Assembly (NCBI GenBank): GCA_963978895.1
Contig: OZ022238.1
Location: 12,746,947 to 12,810,946 of the forward strand
Length of the DNA: 64,000 nucleotides
Direction of reading: 5' to 3'
Source: Erpobdella octoculata
Lineage: Eukaryota > Annelida > Clitellata > Hirudinida > Erpobdellidae
The notes beneath the pieces are model-generated. The model ran no database searches. It was not told the origin of the DNA and saw only the letters and a list, made by a program, of their open reading frames with translations. Positions 22,730 through 34,413 of this stretch are shown piece by piece (positions within the stretch are counted from its first letter, which is position 1; each line of letters starts with the position of its first letter). Made by a program: the position numbers and the translations under genes.

Positions 22730-25174
22730 TCAATTTTTTTCACCCTGACATTCTGAGTAAGGTGGAGGCAGATCAGAATCATTATATGCTGGAAACTCAA
22801 CATTCCCTTCTGGCATTTGCTGCTGTGGAAAATCGTGTGGAGGTGCAGTTGGATTAACAAGGGAAGGGTATGCATTATTCTCCGGAGGGCCATATTGAGG
22901 GACGTATCCAGCTGAAATGTAATAACGTATCGCTATATTTAACCGTATTTTTGTTGTTGTTATTGATTAGAATTCAATGAATAAAAACTGAAATTAAAAG
23001 CATTTCATTATATAAGTGAATGAATTGAAAATAACTTGGAGAATAATAAGTCGGTTGCTGTAAGGCTGGATTGTGAACTTGCACGTAAGTTATCTGTTGA
23101 AATGTCATTTTATTATATCTATCAAAATATATTATGTATTTAAACAAAATTATTGAACTAACAATCATTTATTTGCTTTTAAAATATTTCCATTTTTAAC
23201 AAAATTAAATTCTGAAGCCTTACAGAAACATTGTCACCACAGCACACAGCCTTGCAACACAGAGCTGAACTAGTAATTGCAGCAATTGCTTCTACCCATG
23301 ATATAATGGCAAGTAAAGTCCCCATCGCAACCAATGCTCCCGGTTGGTACAAAACAACACGAGTATCCTGGCCAAAACATCACGTTGTAACATAATTTTT
23401 TATGACGATAACAACACATGTCGAAATATTGCCAAGAAAATAACATATTTGTTGGATCCTTGAATGGGACCATAGTTGTCAGGATGGTAGTGGTCATGGG
23501 GAATTGCTCTTGTTGCAGAGTCTATAATTCCAAGAGAGAAAGTAATAATTGAACAGAGAGCTGCTATTATGGACATTGTCATGGTGGCAATGATCTGCAA
23601 ATTGGAAAATCAGCATTTGTTTTCATTAAAAGAAAAAATTCATTATAACAGCTAAATCAGAAACAATATAGAGAAAAGGTTTTCTTTGCCACAATGGATT
23701 ACCCCAACAACAGTAAATAAATTCAATTGAATATAATATTACTAGCGGGGTATCCGGTGTTGCGTGGGTTTTTCTCTCTCGCTCCAGTTTCCTTCACTGC
23801 TTGCTCTCCCGCTCCCGGTCACTTGCCCATTCCCCCTGCTCTCCTGTTCCCCGTCGTTTTCCCGTTCCCGGTAGCTTTCCCTCTCCCGCTTGCTCTCCTG
23901 TTCCCGGTCACTTTCCCGTTGTCGGTCGCTTTCCCAATCCCATTCGCTTTAAGACGTGTTGGTCTAGTGGTTTAGACACGGCTTGGATATCCGGAGTACC
24001 CGGGTTTGATTCCAGGTTCGGGCACGTAGTATCCTTGGCAAAAATTAACTCACACTGCTCAGGCCAACTCAGCCTTTCATCCTTTACTGGTCGATAAATG
24101 AGTACCAGTTTCACGACTGGGGGTAAACATACACATATACATACAGCCATTTATATATATATATATTTATCTCTAACTGCAAATAACTGACTAAAACCAA
24201 CCAGCCACAACCATGAGTGAAATCAAAAGAACAATATGAATCATAAAATAATATAATGTGTTTATAGCAAAAAAGAATAATTTATTTTCATCTATTTGGT
24301 CTTATATAATAAAAAAATCTGAGGTATTGAATAAGAGATGACTCGGTATACTATCTCTGGAGACGGAATTGACTTCGCTGGAGTTCATCAAAATTAGCGA
24401 CTCTGAGTCAAGAGTTGATTTCAAAACCTTGATTTTGTCCCAATAACGTGCATAACAAGTAAGAGTGGGGTCAAAAAAGCAATTTTTTTTCTATTTTTCA
24501 AAATGTGATATTAGATAATTACAACCATTGAATTCTGATAACAAATCGATGGCAAATGCACAATGCTGCACTAAGATGGCCCACTAATGCTGGAATATTT
24601 GTAATCTAAAATGCTCAAATTGCAGAATGCTTGAAAGTTTCAAGAAAAGATTACTATAAATCAAATTATTTATTAGTAACTAGCTATTAACTAAATAATA
24701 ATAATTTTGTAAACCAAAACATTTTAAACTTATTACCAAGCTTTTTCTGGGCTTGCCTCTTCCTGAAAACATTCCAAGAGTTCCAGTGATAAAAAACTGA
24801 AAATAATACACAAATTTCAATTTTATTTTCCTAAAAATTTACAAAAAATGAATATTTTTTTATAACGCTTCATTAATTTATCACTTAAAGACCTAAATAT
24901 ACAAACTTACCAGGATTCCACACCAAATTCCATACCCACATATATAAGGTCCATTACAACCATAAGTTTGGGGGGAGCACACAATCAGAGAAACTATGTT
25001 GAAAACGGCGCACAGTATCCCAACAATCATTTGAATAATGCCAAACAAAAGAGCTGATTTCTGCTTGTACAATATAGTGTTATGCTGTGAGGAATTGACC
25101 AGTTGTCCTTGACCTGTATAAGCAAAGTTTACAGGAAGAGGTTGTCCAGTAGCTGTTGGAGGAATCGACTGCAT
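22730..25174 (-). CDS. CD20/MS4A-like four-pass membrane protein, copy C (complete)
   Basis: Six minus-strand exons: 25174-24911, 24796-24737, 23594-23445, 23367-23224, 23093-23036 and 22911-22730, 285 residues. Exon number, phases and most lengths equal those of copy B (exon 2 is 60 bp and exon 5 is 58 bp in both), so the two are tandem paralogues transcribed in the same direction. Helix 1 (about 42-66) contains IIQMIVGILCAVFNIVSL; helix 2 follows GYGIWCGIL; helix 4 is followed by SSALCCKAVCCGD. The tail is Pro/Gln-rich and ends with PPPY (274-277). A Helitron-like repeat and a SINE sit in intron 2 (23741-24150) without disturbing the exons. A four-helix CD20-like protein at the cell surface is likely; ligand and partners are unknown. 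Confidence 0.75.
23741..23950. mobile_element. Helitron-like terminus with pyrimidine minisatellite
   Basis: ACTAGCGGGGTATCCGGTGT at 23741 is the family terminus (CTAG 23742-23745), followed by TTTTTCTCTCTCGCTCC and repeats of the CCCGTTCCCGGTCGCTTT type. The element is cut by the SINE that begins at about 23953. Confidence 0.55.
23953..24150 (+). mobile_element. tRNA-derived SINE, family S2
   Basis: The head GTGTTGGTCTAGTGGTTTAG (A box) with GGTTTGATTCC (B box) is tRNA-like over about 75 bases. The body contains CTTTCATCC and GGTCGATAAATGAGTACCAG, a block reminiscent of conserved central domains reported in lophotrochozoan and other metazoan SINEs. A short ACATACACATATACATAC tail ends it. 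The sequence is unrelated to family S1 beyond the promoter boxes. Confidence 0.7.
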
Positions 25175-25569
25175 TCTAAATTCAATTGAAATTGAAAACT
25201 TGAAATCGATTCAAAACAAAGTCGTCTTTTAGAAATTTTTGTCAGAATTAGGAATTATTCTTTGAAATTCCTTGGGAAACTAATATAAAAAAGACACCCA
25301 GGTAATGCGGCGGTTTCTTTGCCAAGGTTCTGGTTTATTCAATTGAATCTGAGCCTGAGCTATCATTATTGTACGACCAATTAATGTTAGCGGTTTATTA
25401 TTGTAACTAAAAACTAAAGTAGCGCTTCGTTAGCAGGAACGCACAGGTGCCCGCATGTAAACAATAAAAGTCAATAACAGTGATGGGCTTTGGTTTTATT
25501 ATTATTACAAATAATACTTTTTTTTAATTTGTTTGGTTTACAAATTATTTTATTATTTAATTAGGGTTC

Positions 25570-25775
25570 TATGACAAAATTTTACAAGACAAAAATGTTG
25601 CAAGGACAAAATGTCGTGGAAAAATAATCGTTAGGACAAAATATCGTGAAGACAAAATATCGTGAAGACAAAATGTCGTGATAACAAAACTTCGAAAGCA
25701 AAACGGCGTGGACAAAACGTCAGAGACAAAACGTCAAATAAAAAATGTCGCAGACAAAATGTCGTGGTAACATTA
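25570..25775. repeat. Degenerate 14-bp array (GACAAAATGTCGTG type)
   Basis: About a dozen diverged copies of GACAAAATGTCGTG, irregularly spaced. The unit is the reverse complement of the regular array at 28020-28490. Confidence 0.75.
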
Positions 25776-26035
25776 TAGCATAAAGTTACATGCACAAACA
25801 AAAATATTTTTAAACATTTTTTAATAATTACCAAAAAACAGAAACGTAGATCAATGACTTGACAAGAGTGATGATACCATATTGAGGATTTATAAAACAA
25901 GCAGAAACCATAGATATATAGCAGAAACTAACTTGGTACTTATGTTTTCTATTTATTATTATATAAAAACTTGCTGACCAAGCAAACGTTGTTTTGCCTT
26001 ATAAATTATTTTGGTTTTTTATTAAAAGTTTAATG

Positions 26036-26180
26036 TTGCTTTCCCGCTCTCGATCGTTTCCCCGCTCCCGGTCGCTTTTCCAATCACGATCGCTTTCCCG
26101 CTCCCTGTCGTTTTCCCGCTCTCTGTAGCTTTTCTGCTCCCGGTTGCGCTTTCGTTTGCTTTTCCGTTCCCCCCCTAGAT
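26036..26180. repeat. Pyrimidine-rich minisatellite of the Helitron-like family
   Basis: Repeats of the TCCCGCTCCCGGTCGCTT type lie just before the CATA microsatellite. The same motif, inverted, follows it at 27190-27480. Confidence 0.8.
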
Positions 26181-26188
26181 CCGATTCT

Positions 26189-26959
26189 ACATACATACAT
26201 ACATACATACATACATACATACATACATACATACATACATACATACATACATACATACATACATACATACATACATACATACATACATACATACATACAT
26301 ACATACATACATACATACATACATACATACATACATACATACATACATACATACATACATACATACATACATACATACATACATACATACATACATACAT
26401 ACATACATACATACATACATACATACATACATACATACATACATACATACATACATACATACATACATACATACATACATACATACATACATACATACAT
26501 ACATACATACATACATACATACATACATACATACATACATACATACATACATACATACATACATACATACATACATACATACATACATACATACATACAT
26601 ACATACATACATACATACATACATACATACATACATACATACATACATACATACATACATACATACATACATACATACATACATACATACATACATACAT
26701 ACATACATACATACATACATACATACATACATACATACATACATACATACATACATACATACATACATACATACATACATACATACATACATACATACAT
26801 ACATACATACATACATACATACATACATACATACATACATACATACATACATACATACATACATACATACATACATACATACATACATACATACATACAT
26901 ACATACATACATACATACATACATACATACATACATACATACATACATACATACATACA

Positions 26960-26988
<29 letters not shown>
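26189..26988. repeat. CATA microsatellite, about 800 bp and virtually perfect
   Basis: About 200 uninterrupted copies of ACAT, followed after 20 bp by a short inverted TATG run (27019-27052). Open frames reading it as Met-Tyr-Val-Cys or Ile-His-Thr-Tyr repeats are artefacts. Confidence 0.98.
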
Positions 26989-26995
<7 letters not shown>

Positions 26996-27079
26996 GATAA
27001 CTGTCTGTCTGTTTGTCTGTATGTATGTATGTATGTATGTATGTATGTATGTATATTTATGTATGTATGTCCTTTATGC

Positions 27080-27522
27080 ATTGCTACACTATTTCTCCGA
27101 TTGTAATGAAATTTTCACACAACCTTGATAGTCAATGGGGGAAGGTTTTTGTGAAAATAAATCAAAATCGGTCACAAAATGAGCTAAGCAGGAGAGCGAG
27201 CGAAAAAAGGAACTGGTGAATGAGCGGGAACGGAAAAGAGAAAAAGCGAGCGGGAACGGGAGTACAAGCAAAAGCGGGAAAGCGACCGGGAACGGAAAAG
27301 CGACCGGGAACGGAAAAGCGACCGGAAGCGGAAAAGCGACCGGAAGCGGAAAAGCGACCGGAAGCGGAAAAGCAGAAGCGAAAAAACGACCGGGAACGGG
27401 AGAGCAAGCGGGAACGGGAAAGCGACCAGGAGGGTGAGAGCAAGCGGAGAAGAAAACGGGAGCAAGAGAAAAGCGATAAAAACACCTCTAAAAACACCGG
27501 GCAACGCCGTGTACCCAGCTAG
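27080..27522. mobile_element. Helitron-like repeat with intact CTAG end
   Basis: A body sequence (CCGATTGTAATGAAATTTTC and AATCAAAATCGGTCACAAAA) is followed by an array of AAGCGACCGGAAGCGGAA-type units. The terminus GGGCAACGCCGTGTACCCAG ends in CTAG at 27519-27522. The array is the inverse of that at 26036-26180, so the CATA tract lies between two inverted copies. Confidence 0.6.
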
Positions 27523-28019
27523 TTCAAAATAAAATATACAGAACTAGAAATTAGCGTTTTTTATTAGTATTTGCTATGAAATCTTCCAAAAGTTACTTTT
27601 ATTAACACATGAAACATTTATGTAACACTTATTTATGTTGGTTTTTGTTGTTGTTGTAGATCAAGATTTTTGTTGTGTTAGTAAATTATAGGAGGTTTAC
27701 ATTAAGTTGTTTATATAGATGTAAAAATAAAATATTAAAAAAATCAGATTTTTACGTTGAATACATTTTTAAGGGCACTCTTGTAAAATAGTTATAGGCC
27801 TCCCAAAATTATAACTGGCTCCGGTAGCTGCTTTGAAACTAAAAACACGCATGCAAAGTAAAGTAGCCCAATGCATATCCAACTTATGACCCCAGGACAA
27901 TATCTGACCAGCCAACTGATTATGACAGCCTAAATAAGAAGTTAGTTAACGGTTCTTTAAAGGCATGAAGCACATAAATCTTAGAGACTGTTATCTACAT
28001 AAATTTTTTTGCAACATTT

Positions 28020-28490
28020 TGTGCACGTCATTTTGTGCACGATATTTTGTCCACGACAAAATTTGTTTTTGTCCACGACATTTTGTCCACGACATTTTGT
28101 CCACGACATTTTGTCCACGATATTTTGTCCACGACATTTTGTCCACGACATTTTGTCCACGACCTTTTGTCCACGACATATTGTCCACGACATTTTGTCC
28201 ACGACATTTTGTCCACGACATTTTGTCCACGACATTTTATCCACGACATTTTGTCCACGACATTTTGTCCACGACATTTTGTCCACGACATTTTGTCCAC
28301 GACATTTTGTCCACGACATTTTGTCCACGACATTTTGTCCACGACATTTTGTCCACGACATTTTGTCCACGACATTTTGTCCACGACATTTTGTCCACGA
28401 CATTTTGTCCACGACATTTTGTCCACGACATTTTTTCCACGACATTTTGTCCACGACTTTTTCTCCACGACGTTTTGTCCACCGATACAT
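28020..28490. repeat. 14-bp minisatellite (CATTTTGTCCACGA), about 33 copies
   Basis: A highly regular array, with a few single-base variants and an internal inversion near 28047-28065 where the unit reads backward (ACGACAAAATTTG). Open in all frames because 14-bp units lacking stops repeat; the apparent proteins are not genes. Confidence 0.97.
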
Positions 28491-28499
28491 TTTTTTATA

Positions 28500-29930
28500 C
28501 AAGAGTTGTTGTTGGTCTGTAGGAGCATCATGTTGTCAAAGCAATTTGTAATGGAAAATATTTCTTCAGTAAATAAAATAAATTAGTTTGTGTGTGGCTA
28601 CAACTACCCCCCCCCCGGTCATCAGGTTTTTTTGGGAGAAAAAGCAAAAGATGTTATGTATGAGGCGCAGATTTTGTTTTTTGTCCCTGGGCGCAGAAGA
28701 CCCTAGCTACGTCCCTAACTGGGCCCCTAAAACATCTTGCCCCCCTAAGGGTTTTGCTAAAATGACGTACCTGATTTTCTAACAATTATTTGTAGGAAAT
28801 TTCAAATGCTGTACAGGCAGCCAAGAACTGCATCCATAGCATAGCATCTTTACTAACGGAGATACATCATTTCGAAAACGCCCAAATAATCCAAAATTGA
28901 AAAAAAAAACGCCATCTTTGAACGCCTATAAGTCCATATCCGGAATACAAATTCGAAAAATTCTTCCCCCATCAGATGGTCCCATTCAGGGGCGTCTTCT
29001 CATGTAGAGTGCAGCTCCGTTTCGCCTGATGGGTGGCTGTAGCGTTAGAAAAAAATAGTGCCGAATCCGGGGTACCCATTTTCGAGGCTCATAACATCCT
29101 TAACCGGAAGTCACGTGACCCTTCGATTCAAACTCTAGTTAGGGCTCATGGACCCCTGTTCCTTTTGAGTTTGGTTTTTCAAGGTCACGTGGTTCGGAGA
29201 TATTCGACATCGAATCCGCAAGCGTTTATAGCCCAAAAGCGGAAGTGGGCGTGGTCTCACAGACTTCCGGTGCCGACCGATACGAGTAGTACGTCTTAGG
29301 TGATAGAAACAGGATCGTGTCACGGTTGTTATGAGTGCGTTTATATTTAGTGCACCGTCTAGGATAACATTAGATCCCTAAGCCGCCGACTTAGCCGGCC
29401 GAGCCGCAAAAGTACTAAGCCTCCGCCGGCCGGTAAAATCACGGCTAAGCTGCGAGCCGGCCGCAAAATAGTTTTGGACTCGATAATTTATATTCCGCGA
29501 TTGCTCTGTCAACAAGGCCTACAAGTGGTTGTAAAATTACATGCCTCAACATGACTTGCGTTCTGCCAGTCGTGTGCTTCGCACAGCACATTTGCCGATT
29601 TGCCCTAAGGCTTGCCCGGTCTCTCGTATAATTAATTATATCTGTGAAAGCAGTAGCGGCTTATGATATAACCAAGTTCTATGCTTAAATAATTCATTAC
29701 TGTTGCTGCAAAACCGGCACATTGCAACAGCCTTTTCACGGAATTTTCGCTCCTATTGCTGACTTCTCAAAACAAAAGATTTTTTTATAGGTGGCATAGC
29801 TTGACATTTATCAAGCTTTAATTTATTATAATCTGATAACTCTAGTAAAACACCTTAGCCTTAAAATATCTTTTGGGTTTTTTGCTTGTTTACAGTAGCG
29901 GATTTTACAAAACAGAGTTGTTGCGACATA
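28500..29930. other. Intergenic DNA without recognised genes
   Basis: No supported gene. 28588-28790 has a C-run and GGGCCCCTAAAAC and TTGCCCCCCTAAGGG stretches like decayed TE ends. 28930-29330 is of higher GC with a moderate open frame of unknown origin. 29385-29465 is packed with CCGGCCG-type words. Confidence 0.5.
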
Positions 29931-30211
29931 GTCCAGGAGAATTAAAAATTTTCCTTGTTGTACCTAGACAAAATTTACAGCAAGCTGATTTTTGGATATT
30001 TTGTTTGTAATACGTTTATGATTCTTCCTGCAAAAATCGGTTGAAATCGTCATATAGGAAATTGGTTTTTTGACGCTTTTTTGAAAGAGATTTACCGTAG
30101 TGAGCGATAAGTTAGTATTTTCGTAAATTGTCGTAAAACATCGATTTTCTAAGTTAGTATTTTGTAAAACATCTAATTTTTGGAGTTTTATTGTTCTTTT
30201 TCGAAATGAGT

Positions 30212-30895
30212 GAACTAAATGAAATGGTATGTTTAGTTTGTCAAACTGAATTCTGTTCCGACAACGTCTGTTTATACTTTATATTATACAGTCAAGATTA
30301 CTCAAGATGGTTACACTAGGTAAGGCGGTAAGGTATTGAAACGTTATGTCAATTCAGCGTTTTACGTGGTGATGAACAGTTAACAGAGTATCTGTTAAAT
30401 AAACCAAATGTAGCTAATGTTCATTATCATTGCCGGAGAGACTACACTAACAAAAGAAGTTTCGATCAATTGCAACGAAAGAATGAGCAGCATGCAGATG
30501 GTGTTGGTGTTGATCAAGAGAATTTTAAGTAATTATTACGATCGTCTGTCGACACTTTCAATTGGAAGCAACATTGTTTTTTTGTGTGGAAAAATAGTTT
30601 TTGGAGAAAGTAAAAAACATTTAAAAGAAGAATCAAGTACTGTGATGACATTGAAATTCAGAGAAACTATAGTTGAAACTTGCCACAAAAGAAATGATGC
30701 ATGGAGTGTAGAAGTTCTTGGTAGGTTAAATTCATGCAATGACTTACCAGCTGAAGAAGCTCGTTACCACAGAGTGTGTCATTCTGTGTTCCTAAAATGT
30801 CGATCATCACATGTCAGAGATAATACCGCTGGCCGAAACCATCCAGGTCGACATCCAGATAACAACATGTTAATTACTTTTGAAAAAACTGTGTG
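30212..30895 (+). pseudogene. N-terminal part of the transposon protein, frameshifted
   Basis: A start near ATGAGTGAACTAAATGAAAT (30207) gives a short cysteine-containing beginning. A frameshift by 30340 is followed by a frame with VHYHCRRDYTNKRSF, then a further shift into the longer frame 30417-30896. The His/Cys pattern suggests metal binding. No known nuclease signature is seen here. Confidence 0.55.
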
Positions 30896-31154
30896 ACTAG
30901 TTAGAAGACGAAGATCAAGGAATTTATGCAATAGCTGAATTAAAATGCAAGAATTATCGGAAGATGGTGAAGTGTATTCATTAAAACATATAAAACGAAA
31001 GCTGGAAGAACGCTACGCTGAGCACATATTTTTTGCCGAAATTTGTGGTCGGAAAAATGTTATTTGCTTCCGTAACATGGCATCTCACATTATAACTAAT
31101 CAATGATATGCTGAAAAAAAGAGTAGCATAGAAGATGAGAGTGAACGTATCATA

Positions 31155-32549
31155 GTGGCAGCAGCAAAATTGATAAGAGCTCAAATAAGGGAAATGTCCT
31201 CAAATGAAACGTATCCAGGAACTGATGATTTCTCAAATATTGAAAATGCCAAAAGGTGGATTCCTAGTTTGTTGAAAATCCTAATTGAAAATATAGTTTG
31301 TAATGAAATAAAACAAGTTTCCATATGTCATTCTATTGTGCAGGGGGCAAGACAAAGATCTATTATCTCTCCAATTTTGTTTGGCGTTGGAGTTAGTTTA
31401 GATCACGCCTTTGGATCTAGACGGCTGCTTGATTTGCTGTCACGGTTGGGATTTTCAATTTCATATGATGAAGTTAAACTTTTTAAACAATCAGTGGTTC
31501 AGAATGACTTCCCTGATACTCCTCAGTCTTTTCCTCAATGTTTTACGCAATAGTCTGGTGATAATCTTGACCACAACATTATCACTTTAGATGGAAGTGG
31601 TACCTTTCACGGTATGGGCATCATATCAATGTCTACTCCGTGTGATCGATTAGGGTCAGGACACTATGCTGAATCAGCTGTACCTCGATTGTCACGCCTA
31701 AAATCCAGTTGTGTTGTGAAAAACCGAGGTATTCCTATATTGGGATACACATTCCCCGACAAGTCATCATTATCATTGATGTCTTACAAGCCCACCTCTC
31801 CCTTAAATTTTCCTTCTGTGTTGCCTCCTTCTTTAAACTTGGAACTTGCCTGGAAAATTGGTATCTTGTGCTTAGATGAAGATCAGCAAAGGCCAAATTG
31901 ATCCGGCTTTATGGAACATGCTTGTAAACCAGACGAAGATTTCAGATCATCATCAGACATAAGGATGCTTCCGATTATTGATTTGAACCCTAATGACATG
32001 TCTTGTATTTTTTCCACGTTAACTTTCATAGAACGCCAGGCTGAAAAGCTCAACATTCCAATGGCTTGTGTGACTTTCGACCAGCCGCTGTGGTTAAAGG
32101 CTGTTCATATTGTGCATTCATCCAAACTGAACATAGTATGTCGTCTAGGTGGGTTTCATGTCTTGATGAATTATTTGGGCAGCATTGGTCATGTCATGGC
32201 CGGCTCAGGTTTGACAGAAGCGCTGCAGTGCTGTTATGGACTCATAGCCATAACTCACATGATGACAGGGAAGGCAGTGGCTGGAGCACAACGCGGTCAC
32301 TTTTTAATAGAGTCAGCTTTGTTTGCTTTGCTTTTGGAATCAATATTGAAAATGGAGTTTTTGACTACTTCTGATATTGATGATCTGAGGAATCTTTACA
32401 AAGGACACAAGGCGGGAAATAAAGAAATTGTTATTTTTAGGTGTTTTTGTTGTTTTTCTGTTTGTTTTTTTTATTGTATGTTGAAATTGGAAATTATTTA
32501 TGGATTTATATGTATGCTTTTTAATATGTGTATATTAAATAGTATGTAA
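31155..32549 (+). pseudogene. Central and C-terminal part of the transposon protein, broken by stops
   Basis: Three successive frames (31155-31553, 31614-31901 and 31911-32549) read as one continuous protein interrupted by stops. Notable blocks are a WIPSLLKILIENIV segment, ICHSIVQGARQRSIISPILF, VGVSLDHAFGSRRLLDLLSR and MACVTFDQPLWLKAV, which contains an Asp that could be catalytic. The last is GGFHVLMNYLGSIGHVMAGS followed by GKAVAGAQRGHFLIESALF. The last blocks look strongly conserved. I do not recognise an established transposase family and assign no function beyond probable transposition. Confidence 0.55.
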
Positions 32550-33496
32550 CAAGTAATTTTATTATTAATCTTAATTTATTTTGCACATTTAGTCAAAAAC
32601 GACACAATAAAGTAGTTTATTTGAATCCGTATATAATGTTGCGAGACAAATTTTAACTTATGTATATTTTGCATTAGGTAGTTTTCATCTATAGATTGAA
32701 TTATTTTTATTTAAATGGATTTTAAGAGCTGATATATTGTATATTTTAGGGAAAAACGGCTCCATAAATCAGTTTATTTTTTTTATTTTTTTTTTATTAA
32801 TTTTTTTTATTGATAATTTTTAATGTTTGTATATCATGCAATAAGTAACAATAAAGCATTCAGCTTAAACTTTAGTTATTTTCATCTAATTGGATTAAAA
32901 GAGCTGGCATATTCAATTATTTTACCGATTTTAAAGCCGATTTTGAAAATCGTCTGTAATTTTTTTATACGATGAGTTGGAAGGGTGGATTTTTAACTAA
33001 TTGTTGCTAACACATATACCTACAAAACAAAATATCTAACTGCTTTGCTTCCAATTATGCCAGCTTTTTTTTAATTCTCCTGGACTAACACGATAGTCTT
33101 AATAGTAGTATTTATTAGAAAAAGAAGAGATAGTCATGAATTCGTGCATTGATTTTTCTAGAGATCTGTTTTTTGACTGTGGAGAAGTAAAATTTTCTGA
33201 GAGAAAACAGAATGCGCTGTCACATGGTATGGTAAAGTACCTTATTTAAAAATTATTATTATTGCTTACTAAACTTTGATACGTACCAGTTACTATATAG
33301 TTATTCGACAACCTCCTAATAGTGTCCTGGGCCGATTTCTATACCGAAACCAGGAAATTACCGGTTCATTAAATCAGCAAAAGAATAATAATAAAGCGCA
33401 TGGAAAAGAATATATTTATAGAAAAACTTTTTAAAATGTCACTTTGAACAAAAATACTCAGCAGTTATAAACATTAGTGGGATGATAAGTTAAGAA

Positions 33497-34413
33497 GGTA
33501 AAGTTCTAGTATAGCGTCATCGGCCGATTTCTATAAAAAATGGCCGGTTTTTAACGTAAATGATATTTAAAACAAAACTAAAGACCAATTAAAACATAAA
33601 TCATTTAAAAAAACCAGAAATTACATCACTTTAGAACATTTAAAAACTGCTGCCGAAGCTTATGTAGTTCCCGGTGAAGATCTATTTGTCAATAGCGATA
33701 GAAGTGAACAGTGGGAATAAAGAAAATAAAAATTAAACACATTTAAAATAAAAATAGACAGTTTAGGAAAAGAAATTAAACATTTAAATTATGGAAATTA
33801 AAACTTAAAAAATATCAGTTTGTTTTAGAAGTACGGGTTGCGTAACCCGCTCCATATCTAAAACAGTTTCTTTAAATGCGATGGTGCGCGTGCTTGAAAT
33901 TATGACTAAGCAAGACCACGAGAGATTTCATCAGCGACCTCCACCACCACAGCGAGTCGAAGAGATTTCATTTGTATTATAATGATTTGATGTTATTATT
34001 TTATTTATTATTTACTTTACTTTTGGATTTGTGGCTAAATTTAAAAAAATTCTGATCATAGATAAGTTTCCGCTCAGCGCTCAGAATTTTTCACACTTAA
34101 TAATTAAATATTTAATTTATTTCCATATTCAATAATTATAGTTTTATTTCTAACAATTTTCAATTTACTTGTTGTTTTATTATTCTATTTTGATATTAAC
34201 TCTTCCTTACTTTTCATTCCTTGAATTGTATTATTCCGCGTATCAACACTGCCTTTGGATATTTTCTGCTTAAAGTCGGTTTTTAGTAAGTTTTTCTGTA
34301 AAAAAATTTTTTCCTAATATGTTCTGATAATGTTCTGAATTTATTCTAATAAACAGTTTTTTAAACCGATTTTTTATAGAAATCGGCCGATGACGCTATA
34401 CTAGAACTTTACC
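33497..34413. mobile_element. Mutator-like non-autonomous element (MITE)
   Basis: A perfect 45-bp inverted repeat bounds the element: it begins GGTAAAGTTCTAGTATAGCG at 33497 and the right copy ends at 34413. The direct repeat AGTTAAGAA lies immediately outside both ends (33488-33496 and 34414-34422). A 9-bp target duplication with long inverted repeats is the signature of Mutator-like elements. The 917-bp body is AT-rich and has no transposase. A related ACCGGTT and GGCCGATTTCTATA stretch just upstream (33328-33370) may be a piece of a second copy. Confidence 0.85.

Larger units (their letters stand above)
29931..33085 (+). mobile_element. DNA transposon of unrecognised superfamily, with 18-bp terminal inverted repeats
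   Basis: The left end GTCCAGGAGAATTAAAAA (29931-29948) is repeated exactly in inverted form at the right end (to 33085), and TA flanks both ends (29929-29930 and 33086-33087). Between them lie plus-strand frames covering about 30200-32550 that together look like one decayed protein. It has cysteine pairs near the start (CLVCQTEFC), VHYHCRRDYTNKR, then RYHRVCHSVF, and a C-terminal GGFHVLMNYLGSIGHVMAGS motif followed by GKAVAGAQRGHFL. I associate such cysteine-rich and GGFHxxM motifs with multicopy invertebrate proteins but cannot assign a superfamily. Several frameshifts and stops show that this copy is dead. Confidence 0.7.

Noticed and set aside
23953..24027. Functional tRNA gene
   Set aside because: The tRNA-like region continues into a SINE body and ends in a short repeat tail; several stem mismatches are visible.
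25999..27106. Long open frames of Met-Tyr-Val-Cys and Ile-His-Thr-Tyr repeats
   Set aside because: They are translations of the CATA microsatellite on both strands, open only because the 4-bp unit lacks stop codons in phase.
27965..28586. Open frames on both strands over the 14-bp array, CRISPR-like appearance
   Set aside because: The units are directly adjacent with no unique spacers and the genome is eukaryotic; it is a minisatellite.
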